From the NCBI GenBank assembly GCA_965199765.1, contig CBDATC010000001.1:248001-312000 (forward strand): a stretch of DNA of 64,000 nt, in the 5' to 3' direction. The notes beneath the pieces were generated by a model. The model saw nothing but the letters and a program-made list of their open reading frames with translations. It was not told the DNA's origin and ran no database searches. Below, in pieces: positions 9,868 through 19,198 of the stretch; positions within the stretch are counted from its first letter, which is position 1; every line of letters starts with the position of its first letter. The position numbers were made by a program, and so were the translations under genes. The DNA is from JAPOXR01 sp965199765. Lineage in GTDB: Bacteria; Pseudomonadota; Alphaproteobacteria; Rhodobacterales; Rhodobacteraceae.

Positions 9868-10383
9868 CTAAGCCGGTTCCCGCTCTTCGATCGTGCTGAG
9901 AACGGAAGCAATGGCCGATGCGGGTGCGCCGACAGCTGCCGCAATGCCGGCGGCGGGCGCAAGAATACAGCCAACGAGTTGGGCCAGTAATTCTTCCCGC
10001 GAGGGCATTGCCGAAACCGACTTCACTCCGGCCCGGTCTAAGACTGCACCTCCTATCGCACCGCCGAGAATATCCAATTTTGGATTGCTCTTGGCGTAGG
10101 CCTCGGTCACCTTTGCAGCGGTGACCGGATCTTCGGAATAGGCGAGAACAGTCATTCCGTTCATCAGATCCGTCATGCCTTGGCATTTCGATTCTTTCAG
10201 CGCGAGTTTGGCGAGCCTGTTCTTAGCGACACGAACGGAACCACCGGCCTCGCGCATGCGCGACCGGAATTCTTCCATCTCGGCGACCGTGAGACCGGCA
10301 TAATGCGACACCACGACAACGCCAGAGCTCTCGAAGATGTGGCCAAGCTCTTCGACCACTTTTTCTTTTCGGGCTCTATCCAC
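9868..10383 (-). CDS. rplJ: 50S ribosomal protein L10
   Basis: L10, 171 residues, the base of the ribosomal stalk that anchors L7/L12 dimers and represses its own mRNA. Diagnostic sequence includes GVVVVSHYAGLTVAEM near the N-terminus, RVAKNRLAKLAL around residues 51-62, and a C-terminal Ala-rich helix for L7/L12 binding. In the genome it is preceded by a 257-base gap from rplA that carries the features of an L10 leader. The start codon on the minus strand is GTG (ending at 10383). Confidence 0.97.
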   Translation of the reverse strand: MDRARKEKVVEELGHIFESSGVVVVSHYAGLTVAEMEEFRSRMREAGGSVRVAKNRLAKLALKESKCQGMTDLMNGMTVLAYSEDPVTAAKVTEAYAKSNPKLDILGGAIGGAVLDRAGVKSVSAMPSREELLAQLVGCILAPAAGIAAAVGAPASAIASVLSTIEEREPA

Positions 10384-10620
10384 GTGTTTGCTCCAATTTA
10401 TGGAAGGCTTCCCTTCCGGCTCGATTTCGCCGGCGAAACCGCCGACATTCCATCCCAGACACAGGGTTCAAACCGGTTTCGCCCAAAGGAGACCTCTGAT
10501 TGATCCGCAAAGTTCCCATCTCAGGCAGGATTTACGCCATAAAGCTTTCAGGCTTCTGGCACCCACCGTCTCGGACAGATCGCCGAAGCGCCGATGCGCC
10601 CCGTCGATTTCGTTGCCTCG
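10384..10620 (-). ncRNA. Probable L10 (rplJ) mRNA leader
   Basis: The 257-base gap between rplA and rplJ is the usual site of the ribosomal protein L10 leader. On the minus strand it contains, in order, a compact hairpin GCCTCG-GTAT-CGAGGC, the block GAGACGGTGGGTGCC and then AAATCCTGCCTGAGATGGGAA, which resemble conserved segments of that leader as I recall them. It would let free L10-(L7/L12) complex repress translation. The boundaries are approximate. A covariance-model search with RF00557 would settle it. Confidence 0.65.
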
Positions 10621-10640
10621 ATACCGAGGCTTGAATTCTC

Positions 10641-11339
10641 CTAGTTTCCTAAAGCCGATGCGAGATCGACCGAAATTCCCGGCCCCATACTGGAGCTGAT
10701 GGAGATTTTCTTGACATACTTTCCTTTGGCTCCCGATGGCTTGGCCTGCGAAACCGCATTCACAAACGCTCTGATGTTTCCGGCTAAACTCGCCTCGTCG
10801 AACGACACCTTTCCGACACCGCCATGGATGATTCCCGATCGTTCGACCTTAAACTGAACCTCGCCGGCTTTAGCGCGCTTTACTGCAGTCCCGATATCCG
10901 CGGTAACCGTTCCAACTTTCATGTTCGGCATTAGATTCCGCGGCCCTAGGATACGGCCGAGCCGACCCACGACCGGCATCATATCCGGGGTTGCAAAGCA
11001 ACGTTCGAAGTCAATGGTACCGCCTTGAACCTTCTCCGCCAAATCTTCCGCGCCAACGAGGTCCGCACCGGCGTTTTTAGCTTCTTCCGCTTTTTCACCG
11101 CGGGCGAATACCGCTACCCGCGAAGTTTTACCTAATCCATTCGGCAGACTGGTCACACCCCTAACCATTTGATCAGCATGACGAGGATCCAAGCCGAGAT
11201 TCATAGCAACCTCAACCGTTTCATCGAATTTGGCGGTTGATGAACCTTTAATGAGCGCAACAGCTTCCTCTACCGTGGCACCTGATTTGCCGGCGAAGGC
11301 AGCCCGCGCCGCACGCATGCGTTTTCCGATTTTTCCCAT
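10641..11339 (-). CDS. rplA: 50S ribosomal protein L1
   Basis: L1, 232 residues, which forms the mobile stalk at the E-site of the large subunit. The family signatures are visible: KFDETVEVAMNLGLDPRHAD near residues 38-57, MPNMKVGTVT in the central domain, and GKVSFDEASLAGNIRAF toward the C-terminus. The length is normal. It starts 4 bases after the rplK stop, consistent with translational coupling within the rplKA unit. Confidence 0.98.
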   Translation of the reverse strand: MGKIGKRMRAARAAFAGKSGATVEEAVALIKGSSTAKFDETVEVAMNLGLDPRHADQMVRGVTSLPNGLGKTSRVAVFARGEKAEEAKNAGADLVGAEDLAEKVQGGTIDFERCFATPDMMPVVGRLGRILGPRNLMPNMKVGTVTADIGTAVKRAKAGEVQFKVERSGIIHGGVGKVSFDEASLAGNIRAFVNAVSQAKPSGAKGKYVKKISISSSMGPGISVDLASALGN

Positions 11340-11343
11340 CGGT

Positions 11344-11772
11344 TTAACCCTTCACTTCTATGCCCATCGACCGCGCGGAGCCGAGCACAATTTGCATTGC
11401 CGAATCAATGTCCTTGGTGTTCAAATCCGCCATCTTGGCTTTCGCCACCTCGCGCACTTGCTGTGCTGTCAAAGAAGCGACCGTGCTGCGTCCCGGTGTC
11501 TGCGATCCTGATTCGGTCTGCGCGGCTTTCTTGATGAACCAGGAGGTGGTCGGCGTCTTCACCGAGATGGAGAACGATTTATCCTGAAAATAAGTGATCT
11601 CAGTCGGACATGGCGCCCCAGGCTCAAGATTTTGGGTCTGCGCATTGAATGCCTTGCAGAACTCCATAATGTTCAGGCCGCGCTGTCCCAAGGCCGGACC
11701 GACCGGAGGCGCCGGTTTAGCTTGTCCGGCCGGCACCTGCAGCTTGATTCTTCCAACAACTTTCTTGGCCAT
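11344..11772 (-). CDS. rplK: 50S ribosomal protein L11
   Basis: L11, 142 residues, part of the GTPase-associated centre. The N-terminal signature QVPAGQAKPAPPVGPALGQR and the C-terminal rRNA-binding domain ending ARSMGIEVKG are both complete. The length matches the family. It lies 46 bases downstream of nusG and just upstream of rplA, in the conserved bacterial order. Confidence 0.98.
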   Translation of the reverse strand: MAKKVVGRIKLQVPAGQAKPAPPVGPALGQRGLNIMEFCKAFNAQTQNLEPGAPCPTEITYFQDKSFSISVKTPTTSWFIKKAAQTESGSQTPGRSTVASLTAQQVREVAKAKMADLNTKDIDSAMQIVLGSARSMGIEVKG

Positions 11773-11818
11773 CGGCCCCTCTGCTATTCAACAGCCGCCT
11801 TTTCCGGCAGCGATTCCT

Positions 11819-12349
11819 CTATTGTTTTGAGACCTGAGTAAATTCAAGTTCCACTGGTGTTGGCCGTCCAAAGATCGCCACTGTGACCTTCAAACGCGCA
11901 ACATCTTCGTCCACCTCTTCGACCATGCCCGAAAACCCTTCAAATGGCCCGTGCACAACAGTGACCATTTCTCCGACATCGAACGAAATCAGCGCCCGCG
12001 GCTGGGTAGCGCCTTGTTCGGTTCGCCGCTGTATCACAGCGACTTCTTCATCTTTCAGCGGCACAGGCTGCCCTTCTGGGCCCAAAAAACCAGTAACCCG
12101 GTTTACAGACTTCACAAGGTGGTAACCCGCGTCTGACATCTCCATGCGAATCAAAACATAGCCCGGCATGAAACGCCGCTCTCTCGGAACTTTTTTGCCC
12201 CGGCGGAACTCAATGACTTCTTCGACCGGCACCAGAACTTCTTCAATGTCTTGATCAAGCCCCCGCCGCGCCGCCTCCGCACGAATCTGCTCCGCTACTC
12301 GTTTTTCATAATTTGAGAGAACGCTTATAGTGTACCAACGCTGCGCCAT
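11819..12349 (-). CDS. nusG: Transcription termination/antitermination protein NusG
   Basis: NusG, 176 residues from the ATG at 12349, chosen because MAQRWYTISVLSNYEKRVAEQ is the standard start. An 8-residue upstream extension is also open. The NGN domain carries FMPGYVLIRMEMSD around residues 65-80, and the KOW domain carries GEMVTVVHGPFEGFSGMVEEVD near residues 122-143. NusG couples RNA polymerase to Rho and to the ribosome. It is the first gene of this operon here; the usual partner secE is not found in the preceding 700 bases in either orientation. Confidence 0.97.
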   Translation of the reverse strand: MAQRWYTISVLSNYEKRVAEQIRAEAARRGLDQDIEEVLVPVEEVIEFRRGKKVPRERRFMPGYVLIRMEMSDAGYHLVKSVNRVTGFLGPEGQPVPLKDEEVAVIQRRTEQGATQPRALISFDVGEMVTVVHGPFEGFSGMVEEVDEDVARLKVTVAIFGRPTPVELEFTQVSKQ

Positions 12350-13059
12350 CACACCGATCCGCTGTCTCGCCAATCAACGAGAATTTACCGAAATTGGAAA
12401 TACCAAACCCACCACCGCACACACGCACGGAGTGCGCGGCGCGGATCTTGACGTGGTGATATCATTTTCAAATCGCATGTGCAACCCCCTAATTTGTCGA
12501 TTTTTCAAACATCTTAAAACTTACCGCTGCGCAGTTCATTTTAATTTGCGCTCAGAGCCTTACGGCACGGGTCGAACCTAGCGATTGCAGCGGCAACCGA
12601 TGCTGATTGCGGTGCAATCGAGATCATCAAGTGAGTTTCTCGCTTGGTTGCAACCGGTCGACTGCGCTTTCGGCTTCCACGACTTACATTTTATCCGCTC
12701 TTCCCACAGCTCGAATTCGCAAAAAAATTCGGACTCGTGGGACGTGTTTCTCTGCACAGCTCACAAAACCTGCACATCATTCAGCGTCTGAGTCCTCCAC
12801 ACGGCAATATAGCAGATTTTGGTTTAGCTCCCGATCTTCACGAGAGATCCACAAGCTTCCTCCTCAAGCGAAACTGTCGACAATATGTCAATTGTCGACT
12901 GCGGAGGCCAAAAATGTGACCAGTCATGCCAAAACTCTGACGTACGATCAAAATTTTGTTACTTGAGACGCGAGTCTGGAATGTGAATCAGCCACGAAAA
13001 GCAGCAACAGCGATCTATCTTGATTGCAGGTCGGATTTTTTGAACATGCGGAGCTGGTC
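12350..13059. other. Long non-coding gap upstream of nusG; no secE
   Basis: About 710 bases without a supportable gene. I checked the minus strand for a SecE-like short protein (basic N-terminus, TWP motif, one membrane helix) and found only short unrelated frames. No tRNA-Trp was recognised either. The gap presumably contains the promoter of the nusG-rpoC operon and includes one strong inverted repeat, listed separately. Confidence 0.6.
12876..12899. promoter_or_regulatory. Inverted repeat GTCGACAAT-N6-ATTGTCGAC
   Basis: Perfect 9-bp arms around ATGTCA, with no T-run on either side. This looks like a dimeric repressor operator (GntR-type sites often contain TTGTCGAC-like half-sites) rather than a terminator. 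It sits about 530 bases upstream of nusG and 160 bases downstream of the methyltransferase stop, so its target is unclear. Confidence 0.45.
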
Positions 13060-13737
13060 TCAGCGCGCCAGCATTGTCCGTGTGCCGCTGCCGGTATCAC
13101 CTGTCCGAAACACCGCAATCTTAGCAATATTCATGGGGTCCTGGTCAGCATACCCGTCCCCTGCGTAGATCGGTCCCGGTTCAACTGTGAGCGAATTGAT
13201 TCGACCGCATCGGCACATGTCTTCAAAAAATGCAGCATAGTTTTCCTGATCAAAATGCAAGCAGTTGATTCCAATGACACACAATGCAGTGGGACGCGCC
13301 ATATCGACCGCATTGGCCAATGCTTCTGGACCGAGATGCCCCAAGGTGAATGATCCACAGCTGATCAGGCCGCCATAGCAGTTTCGCGGCAACCCTTCGC
13401 ATCTTGTAAAATCAGCGATGTGAAGATCGCGGTAGACTTTTTTTCGAGCTGCCTGTGCGAGCATGCCGGTTGAAATATCAAATCCATCCAAATCGACCCC
13501 GGTCCGCCGTAAGCTCATGCCAACCAAACCAGTTCCGCAGCCCAAATCCGCAACTGGCGAATCAGACGGCGTGCTATGGCGGCCGAAACACTCTGCAACC
13601 ACGCTTGGATAGCAATAATTCACAGCTTCGGCGAATTCTTCGTCGTAGCTATCGGCCCAATCGTCGTAGAACTTGCGATGCGCATCGGCTCCCTGCAGCC
13701 GATATGCTTCATCCCGGTCATTAAAACCGTTCGACAT
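13060..13737 (-). CDS. Class I SAM-dependent methyltransferase
   Basis: A 225-residue protein with the Rossmann methyltransferase signature. Motif I is ADLGCGTGLVG around residues 63-73, followed by the acidic strand-2 end LDGFDIS and a later GGLISCGSFTLGHLG segment. The N-terminus (HRKFYDDWADSYDEEF) matches small-molecule or quinone-type methyltransferases of the UbiE/TPR-linked sort, but no substrate can be assigned. The ATG at 13737 lies 5 bases after the stop of the preceding lipoprotein gene, so the two are probably one transcript. The very C-terminus is short and charged. Confidence 0.8.
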   Translation of the reverse strand: MSNGFNDRDEAYRLQGADAHRKFYDDWADSYDEEFAEAVNYCYPSVVAECFGRHSTPSDSPVADLGCGTGLVGMSLRRTGVDLDGFDISTGMLAQAARKKVYRDLHIADFTRCEGLPRNCYGGLISCGSFTLGHLGPEALANAVDMARPTALCVIGINCLHFDQENYAAFFEDMCRCGRINSLTVEPGPIYAGDGYADQDPMNIAKIAVFRTGDTGSGTRTMLAR

Positions 13738-13742
13738 TGCGG

Positions 13743-14306
13743 TTATGTCGCGCCTTCACGCGGTCTTACACTTGGAAGCGGACTTTTCTCAGCCGACTTC
13801 AGCCAATCTTCAATCACCCGTGCGGCGTGCCGGGACACCGCTCTGGCCTGCTCTCTAGAACTGCGTGAGATTCCCGACCCCATAAACGTCTGTATTGAAA
13901 ACGGTTCGGCGAGCACAAATTCCTTTGGCGGCTCTGTCAAAACACGCCCTGACGCATCATCCCAAACGGCCACTCGGATCACCATGCCGGAACGCGGTGA
14001 AGCCACCACTGGAATTCCTGGTGGGGCAAGGGAATACTCCTCGATTGAAACCGCGAGATGATACCACCGATTTCCTGCATGGCGGCCCAACCGTTCCTCT
14101 ATTGCGCCAACCAGGGTTTCTTCCAACTCGGATTCTTCAAATTCCCGAGACATTTCGAGTTGATTTGATCCTTTCGCCGAAACTGTTACAAAGCCAAGTC
14201 TAAAGTCCCCGATGGGTTCCGGATCACTTCGCAGTTCCGATGGTGCATCACAGGATGCCAAGACGATGACAGCAGCAAGCATGCTGACCAAAGCTTTAAA
14301 GCTCAC
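13743..14306 (-). CDS. Putative lipoprotein, function unknown
   Basis: A 187-residue protein with a lipoprotein signal peptide: a hydrophobic stretch from about residue 5 and the lipobox LASC with the cysteine near residue 19. The mature part is mixed alpha/beta with no motif I recognise. It could be a DUF-type outer-membrane lipoprotein (segments LEETLVGAIEERL and VIEDWLKSAE look helical). It is followed after 5 bases by the methyltransferase gene. Predicted location is the outer membrane or periplasmic face of the inner membrane. Confidence 0.7.
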   Translation of the reverse strand: MSFKALVSMLAAVIVLASCDAPSELRSDPEPIGDFRLGFVTVSAKGSNQLEMSREFEESELEETLVGAIEERLGRHAGNRWYHLAVSIEEYSLAPPGIPVVASPRSGMVIRVAVWDDASGRVLTEPPKEFVLAEPFSIQTFMGSGISRSSREQARAVSRHAARVIEDWLKSAEKSPLPSVRPREGAT

Positions 14307-14549
14307 GATATCTTAATCCTTCGTCTGATCGCGCAATCTGTTTTTTGACGGGCAAGTATAGTTTGCTGGCAGATATTCTCAATACAGACTCGAAGCCATC
14401 TTCCCAGATTACACAAGTCAGCCGCCCGTTCCGGCTTCAGGACAGGGGACCGATGCGTCAGGCAGTCCGCTATGTATTGACTTAGTGTTTCGGCACCGCT
14501 GAGATGCTCGGCGTATGCACTTCTGTCGTTCGCCTCGCCATCATCTCGC

Positions 14550-15959
14550 TTACGGCAGCTCGGTGCTGCAAGATATCAGCGAGGCCAATGCATCAATTTT
14601 GTCTTCGCTCAGATACGCGTATCGATTGATTTCGATGTTCCCGCCGGTCGCATCCAGCAAAGCCCGACAGCGGAGAACGACATCATCACAAGGACCGTAA
14701 CTGTGCGTTATTCCGATCGCCTCGCGATCGCCGAATTGCCTGTAGGCGGAAGCGATTTTGGATGATGGGATTCCGTGCGAAACATCCGGCTCCGGATAAA
14801 CTAGGTCATCAAGGCTTCCGAAGTTCGATTGCTGTCCCATGAAATTCCAGCGAAAGTATTTAGCCGACACCTCCTGTGGCAGACCGAACTCCCGGCATGC
14901 CCGGCGGACATAATTCGCTCCGATCATCGGCCAATGCATCGTATAGAACTTGACGGCAAGCTCATCCGCGTGCTGCCGCAGAATCTTCGGATCGAATCCG
15001 GATAACATATGCCACGGGGGAGGAAACCCCTGGAGGAAAATCAATTTGGAGCCATCGCTCGCTTCGTCCACACAGGACTTTAGGAACTCCGCATATTTTT
15101 CGACAAGGTGAGTCCGCAGACGGAAATGGTCGTCCAGCGCGGCAAATTCGACGCGCAGTTGCGTTAGGAGTTCAATGACCGGCGTTTCAGAACAATTTTC
15201 CCAAGACAGGTCAGATGTGATCTTTTGCCGGACTTGAATGATTCCTTTTGCAAGCGCGGTGAGGTCAATGCCGAGCTCGCGTGCGTAAGGGGCGACCTGC
15301 GGATTGTAATCCGCAAAGAGCGACATGAAATCGTAGGGGGGATATTCAGGCCAATCGAATTTGAATCCGTCGCATTCCGGGTAGTTTTGACATAGATCCT
15401 GTATCAGCGCCCGCATGTAGAACCTCAGGCTTTGAGAGGCGAGAGTCGCGTTGCGGTCCACTCTCGGAGGCATTGGACTTCCATCCGGCAACAGCGGATG
15501 GTCGCTCTCCAAAGGCTCGCCGACCTGAACCCGAAGACCGGGCGGAATCGCTGCCATGATCTGAAGGTAAGTCTTCAGGCCTTTCAACTTCGCCGCATGT
15601 AAGAAACGTTTGATGATCGGGCCATCCGATGTCGTTAGCTCAGTTGGGCGCTCAGGCTGATATTCGGAGCCTGTATAGAGCGCATAATTTGGCGAAAAGC
15701 TTGGCGCGGTTTCAATGAAGACCTCCCGCTTGCCCCATAAGGGCCTGTCCAAGAGACGCTTTCCGCCGGCGCCGGCGTCATCCGGGGGCTCTCGGAATCC
15801 ACGTCCTGGAACGCCTTCCCGCCCGATATATGGCGATGTGGTGACGGACGTCGCCCCGAGACGGTCCGAAATATTCGCAAGCACAGCATCAATGCCTTCG
15901 GTCTGAAAGAACTCCGGCATTACCGTTACGCCAATGCGTCTGAATATCGGTTCGGGCAT
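14550..15959 (-). CDS. TIM-barrel, glycoside-hydrolase-like hypothetical protein
   Basis: A 469-residue soluble protein without a signal peptide. The sequence reads like a (beta/alpha)8 hydrolase: an N-terminal strand (RRIGVTVMPEFF), a segment GLKTYLQIMAAIPPG, then DGFKFDWPEYPPYDF at about residues 198-212, reminiscent of strand 4 in glycosidase-like barrels, and later LIFLQGFPPPWHM and AVKFYTMHWPM. I do not recognise a named family and assign no substrate. The ATG at 15959 has an AGGG 10 bases upstream. It is a single-gene unit on the minus strand, preceded by an operator-like dyad at 15989-16019. Confidence 0.65.
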   Translation of the reverse strand: MPEPIFRRIGVTVMPEFFQTEGIDAVLANISDRLGATSVTTSPYIGREGVPGRGFREPPDDAGAGGKRLLDRPLWGKREVFIETAPSFSPNYALYTGSEYQPERPTELTTSDGPIIKRFLHAAKLKGLKTYLQIMAAIPPGLRVQVGEPLESDHPLLPDGSPMPPRVDRNATLASQSLRFYMRALIQDLCQNYPECDGFKFDWPEYPPYDFMSLFADYNPQVAPYARELGIDLTALAKGIIQVRQKITSDLSWENCSETPVIELLTQLRVEFAALDDHFRLRTHLVEKYAEFLKSCVDEASDGSKLIFLQGFPPPWHMLSGFDPKILRQHADELAVKFYTMHWPMIGANYVRRACREFGLPQEVSAKYFRWNFMGQQSNFGSLDDLVYPEPDVSHGIPSSKIASAYRQFGDREAIGITHSYGPCDDVVLRCRALLDATGGNIEINRYAYLSEDKIDALASLISCSTELP

Positions 15960-15988
15960 ACGGAGTGGCCCTGTTGGTCATTGCTCGG

Positions 15989-16019
15989 TATCAATGTACC
16001 GTGATCGCATTGATATCAC
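15989..16019. promoter_or_regulatory. Nested inverted repeats upstream of the TIM-barrel gene
   Basis: Two overlapping dyads lie 30-60 bases before the start at 15959. The first is TATCAATG (15989-15996) with CATTGATA (16008-16015). The second is the imperfect palindrome 16001-16019 with GTGAT/ATCAC ends. Beside them is the exact palindrome ATACCGGTAT at 16021-16030. The position fits a repressor operator, but the regulator is unknown. Confidence 0.4.
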
Positions 16020-16219
16020 AATACCGGTATACGGGTAAGGTTGGCGACGCGCTGTGTTGTGTGCAGATTTTAATTGGTCTCGACAAGTCCGCTGGGACAC
16101 ACGGAGCCATGGCACTGTTTGTCTCCAACCGGCTTTAGAAGAAAACCGCCGCATAAATTGATCGCTGCGTTTGACGCATGATCATCGAATGCGCGATCTC
16201 GAATGAATGCCTTCCCGCA

Positions 16220-16731
16220 ATTCCATGTCAACGCATTGGCCGCGCTGCACGGCGCATTTTTTGTCGCAGCGTCTTCAGTCATGTGCCGAAACCAAAGTAA
16301 GCGAGGTCGCACGCATGCTCAAAGCGATCCATGCTCAGGAGAGCCGGGAAACAGAGGCCGGGAATGCCAAGGCTGCGGTTGACTACTTGCGTTCCATGAG
16401 TTTGAACAAGGCGGCTGATCCGGTCGAAGAGAAGATCCATGCGACGCTCAGCCGTTACAGCTCCCCCGACAGTCATTGGCGCAAAATCAGGACGAACAAT
16501 CCGCTGGAGCGGCTGATGAAGGAAATTCGAAGACGGACCAGGGTCGTCGGGGCCTTTCCCGATGGTCGATCCTGTCTCTGCCTGGCTGCGGCCAGGTTGA
16601 AACACGTCGCCGGCACGCAGTGGAGCACGCGAAAGTATATGAACATGGAGCCGCTGCGCGAGATGAAACTTCAACATAACGGAGCCGCCGTCGCATGAAT
16701 GAAAGTGCGAAAAATTCTGGACACTGCCAAT
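16220..16731 (+). pseudogene. IS256-family transposase, 3' remnant (copy 1)
   Basis: C-terminal part of a mutator-type (IS256) transposase of about 158 residues, ending at the stop at 16696-16698. It includes AKMLKAIHAQES-like sequence (here ARMLKAIHAQES), HWRKIRTNNPLERLMKEIRR with the C-terminal part of the DDE domain, RTRVVGAFPDG, and AARLKHVAGTQW. The N-terminal half, including the first catalytic aspartates, is missing. Downstream, GAAAGTGCGAAAAATTCTGG and ACAC (about 16703-16731) match the terminal inverted repeat shared with the remnants near 33.6 and 51.9 kb. This is the longest of three 3' fragments in the window. Confidence 0.85.
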
Positions 16732-16840
16732 CCCCTCACGCCGTTACGATGAGTAATGGCTTGGAACGTTTGGAAGAAATCTCTCAACGCATTTATTTGG
16801 CCGGTGCCGAGCTTGAATTCCAACACGGATGTTTCGGGAA

Positions 16841-19141
16841 TCAAACACTGCCTCGGCGATGGAAAAGCCAAGCGCCGATCGCGGGCAACAGCATTATAGC
16901 GCCTGCCATATTCACCAGAAACATGAACATGAGAACTATGCCCATGTCAGCTTGGAACTGAAGTGGTGCCACGATCCAGGTTGCGACACCTGCGGCGAGG
17001 GTTAGACCGGTCAGCATCACCCCTGCGCCGGAGGTCTGCAGTGCCAATTCGTAAGCCTTTGGAAATGGAACACCATTATGCAGATGACCGCGTATCCGGC
17101 CAAAAATATAGATGCCGTAATCGACTCCAACGCCGACCCCAAGCGCCACAACGGGCAGGGTTGAGACTTTAAGCCCAATCCCGATCAGGGCCATAAGCGC
17201 GTAGGCAAGCACTGATACCGCTGCGAGCGGCAGCACAACGCATAGAACGGACTGAATCGAACGGAACGCCAGCAAGACCAGCAGTATCACAGCCGCGTAA
17301 ACGTATCCGACAATCGGGAACTGGGCTGCGTCCACTTCCTCGTTGGTCGCCGCCATCACACCGACATTGCCAGCGGCGAGCCTGAATGAAATCGGACCAT
17401 CGGCGTTAGCGGAATCGAAGGATTTCACCGCATCGACGACCCTCTGGATCGTTTCGGCTCTGTGATCCTCGGTGAAGATATGAACCGGCATCACGCTGCA
17501 ATCGGAGTTGAGAAGACCGCTGGAAGTCGGAACAGGTGAAACCGACTGAACCAGACTGTATTGGTTGCGCGGAAGGGTCTGCCACTTGAGATTGCCTTCG
17601 TTCCAAGCGGAATGCAGCCGACGCGCTGTTCCTGCAAGACCGGCAACCGAGACAACACCGTCCACAGTGCCCATGGTCCACTCGAATTCGTCAAGCAATC
17701 GCATCGTCTCGAATTCGATGCAGCCTTCGGCGGATGTCTCGGCGATTACGGTCAGTACGTCTACACCAATGTCAAACTTCTCGCCGATCACCGATGCATC
17801 TTGATTGTAAACGGAATCAGGCCTGAGTTCGGGAATGCCACGGTGTTCGTCCCCGATGCGAACATCAACGGCATAGGTAGCCCCAATCAGCGTCAGAGCC
17901 GCCCACGCACAGATGATCACTGCTGCGGGTTTTCGATGGGCAGCCCGTGCTAACAGGGAACGGATCGGGTACGGCAACGCCCTCGGAGGATTAGGTATTT
18001 TTCGGGCGAAGGAAAGCAGCAAAGGCAGCAGGCCAAGATTAGTCAGAATGATTGTCGCAACGCCAAGCCCCGCCGCAACCGCAACTTCCTGCACCGCCTG
18101 CACTTCGATGAGCGCGATAGTGCCGAAACCCGCTGCATCGGATGCAAGTGCTGCGATGCCTGGTCGCAATAGGCGACGAAAGCCCCCTTTCGCGGCCTCG
18201 AGCGGCGAAACACCCGCCATTTCGTGGGTTGCGCCCACCACCTGCACACCATGACTGACGCCGATGGCGAATATCAGAAACGGCACAAGAATCGAAAGCG
18301 GATCGATTCCGTATCCGAGCAGATTGAGGAGGCCAAGCTGCCAAATCACTGCAAGAAGCGAGCACCCCAGAAGCGTCAGCGTTGCACCGACCGAACGGGT
18401 ATAGGCGTAGACAAGCAGCGTCGCCACCAGAAACGCGATGGCAAAAAACAATGTCACCGTGCCGGCTCCGTCGGCAATGTCACCTATCGCCTTGGCGAAA
18501 CCGATGATATGGACATCGACTTTGCCATCGGTGGCTTTCAGTGTTTGCTGCCGAATCCGCTCTAGTTCGTGCGCAACCTCCACATAATCAAGCCGCTCGC
18601 CGGAGTCGGGATGAAACTCCTGTAATCTCGCCGCAACAATGGCACCGCTGAAATCATTCGCAACTAAACGACCTGTAAGACCCGCCTTGACGATGTTCTC
18701 CCGCAAGCGCTGGAAGCCTTCCGCGTCCGGCGAAAAATCGTACGGCAGGACGTCGCCTCCCGCAATCCCGTCTTCAACAACCTCGACGAATCTCACATTG
18801 GGCGTAAGTATTGAAAATACCTGCGTGCGGTCGACGCCGGGGAGAAAGAACACGGCATCTGTCGTGGAACGCAGCGCATCGATAAATTCAGGTGTGAACA
18901 TTTCGCCGTCGCGGGCGATGATTCCAAGCAGGATTCGGTCGGCGCCTCCGAACTCCTCCCGATGCTCCAGAAAGGTCTGCATATAGGGGTGATGAACAGG
19001 CGCCAGCTTTGTAAAGCCCGCATCAATGCGCAATTGCAGCGCAGACCAAACCATGAGAACCGAAAGTAACGCGAAGACAGCCAGCGTCACTGGCCGTCTA
19101 CCGAACAGTGCGCGTTCAATCCATACTGTCACCATGCGCAT
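16841..19141 (-). CDS. RND/MMPL-superfamily transporter
   Basis: A 766-residue inner-membrane exporter of the COG1033-type RND/MMPL superfamily. It has a first membrane helix near the N-terminus (VTLAVFALLSVLMVWSALQL), a large periplasmic loop, a block of five helices with GVSHGVQVVGATHE in the middle, a second periplasmic loop, and a second helix block ending in FLVNMAGAIMLLPAIGAWL, giving two halves of six helices. The RND-typical acidic/Gly motif GVGVDYGIYIFGRI lies in the second half. It closes a four-gene unit with DUF1302, DUF1329 and YCF48-like genes. This set recurs together in proteobacteria and probably moves a lipid-like or hydrophobic compound; the substrate is unknown. Confidence 0.88.
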   Translation of the reverse strand: MRMVTVWIERALFGRRPVTLAVFALLSVLMVWSALQLRIDAGFTKLAPVHHPYMQTFLEHREEFGGADRILLGIIARDGEMFTPEFIDALRSTTDAVFFLPGVDRTQVFSILTPNVRFVEVVEDGIAGGDVLPYDFSPDAEGFQRLRENIVKAGLTGRLVANDFSGAIVAARLQEFHPDSGERLDYVEVAHELERIRQQTLKATDGKVDVHIIGFAKAIGDIADGAGTVTLFFAIAFLVATLLVYAYTRSVGATLTLLGCSLLAVIWQLGLLNLLGYGIDPLSILVPFLIFAIGVSHGVQVVGATHEMAGVSPLEAAKGGFRRLLRPGIAALASDAAGFGTIALIEVQAVQEVAVAAGLGVATIILTNLGLLPLLLSFARKIPNPPRALPYPIRSLLARAAHRKPAAVIICAWAALTLIGATYAVDVRIGDEHRGIPELRPDSVYNQDASVIGEKFDIGVDVLTVIAETSAEGCIEFETMRLLDEFEWTMGTVDGVVSVAGLAGTARRLHSAWNEGNLKWQTLPRNQYSLVQSVSPVPTSSGLLNSDCSVMPVHIFTEDHRAETIQRVVDAVKSFDSANADGPISFRLAAGNVGVMAATNEEVDAAQFPIVGYVYAAVILLVLLAFRSIQSVLCVVLPLAAVSVLAYALMALIGIGLKVSTLPVVALGVGVGVDYGIYIFGRIRGHLHNGVPFPKAYELALQTSGAGVMLTGLTLAAGVATWIVAPLQFQADMGIVLMFMFLVNMAGAIMLLPAIGAWLFHRRGSV

Positions 19142-19198
19142 GCATCGCTCGGCGGTTGGGGGACAAGCATATTAACAAGCGCCAGCACCATGTCCATT

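Noticed and set aside
14550..15959. Assignment to a specific glycoside hydrolase family
   Set aside because: Barrel-like segments are visible but no family-specific catalytic pair could be identified, so only the fold-level guess is kept.
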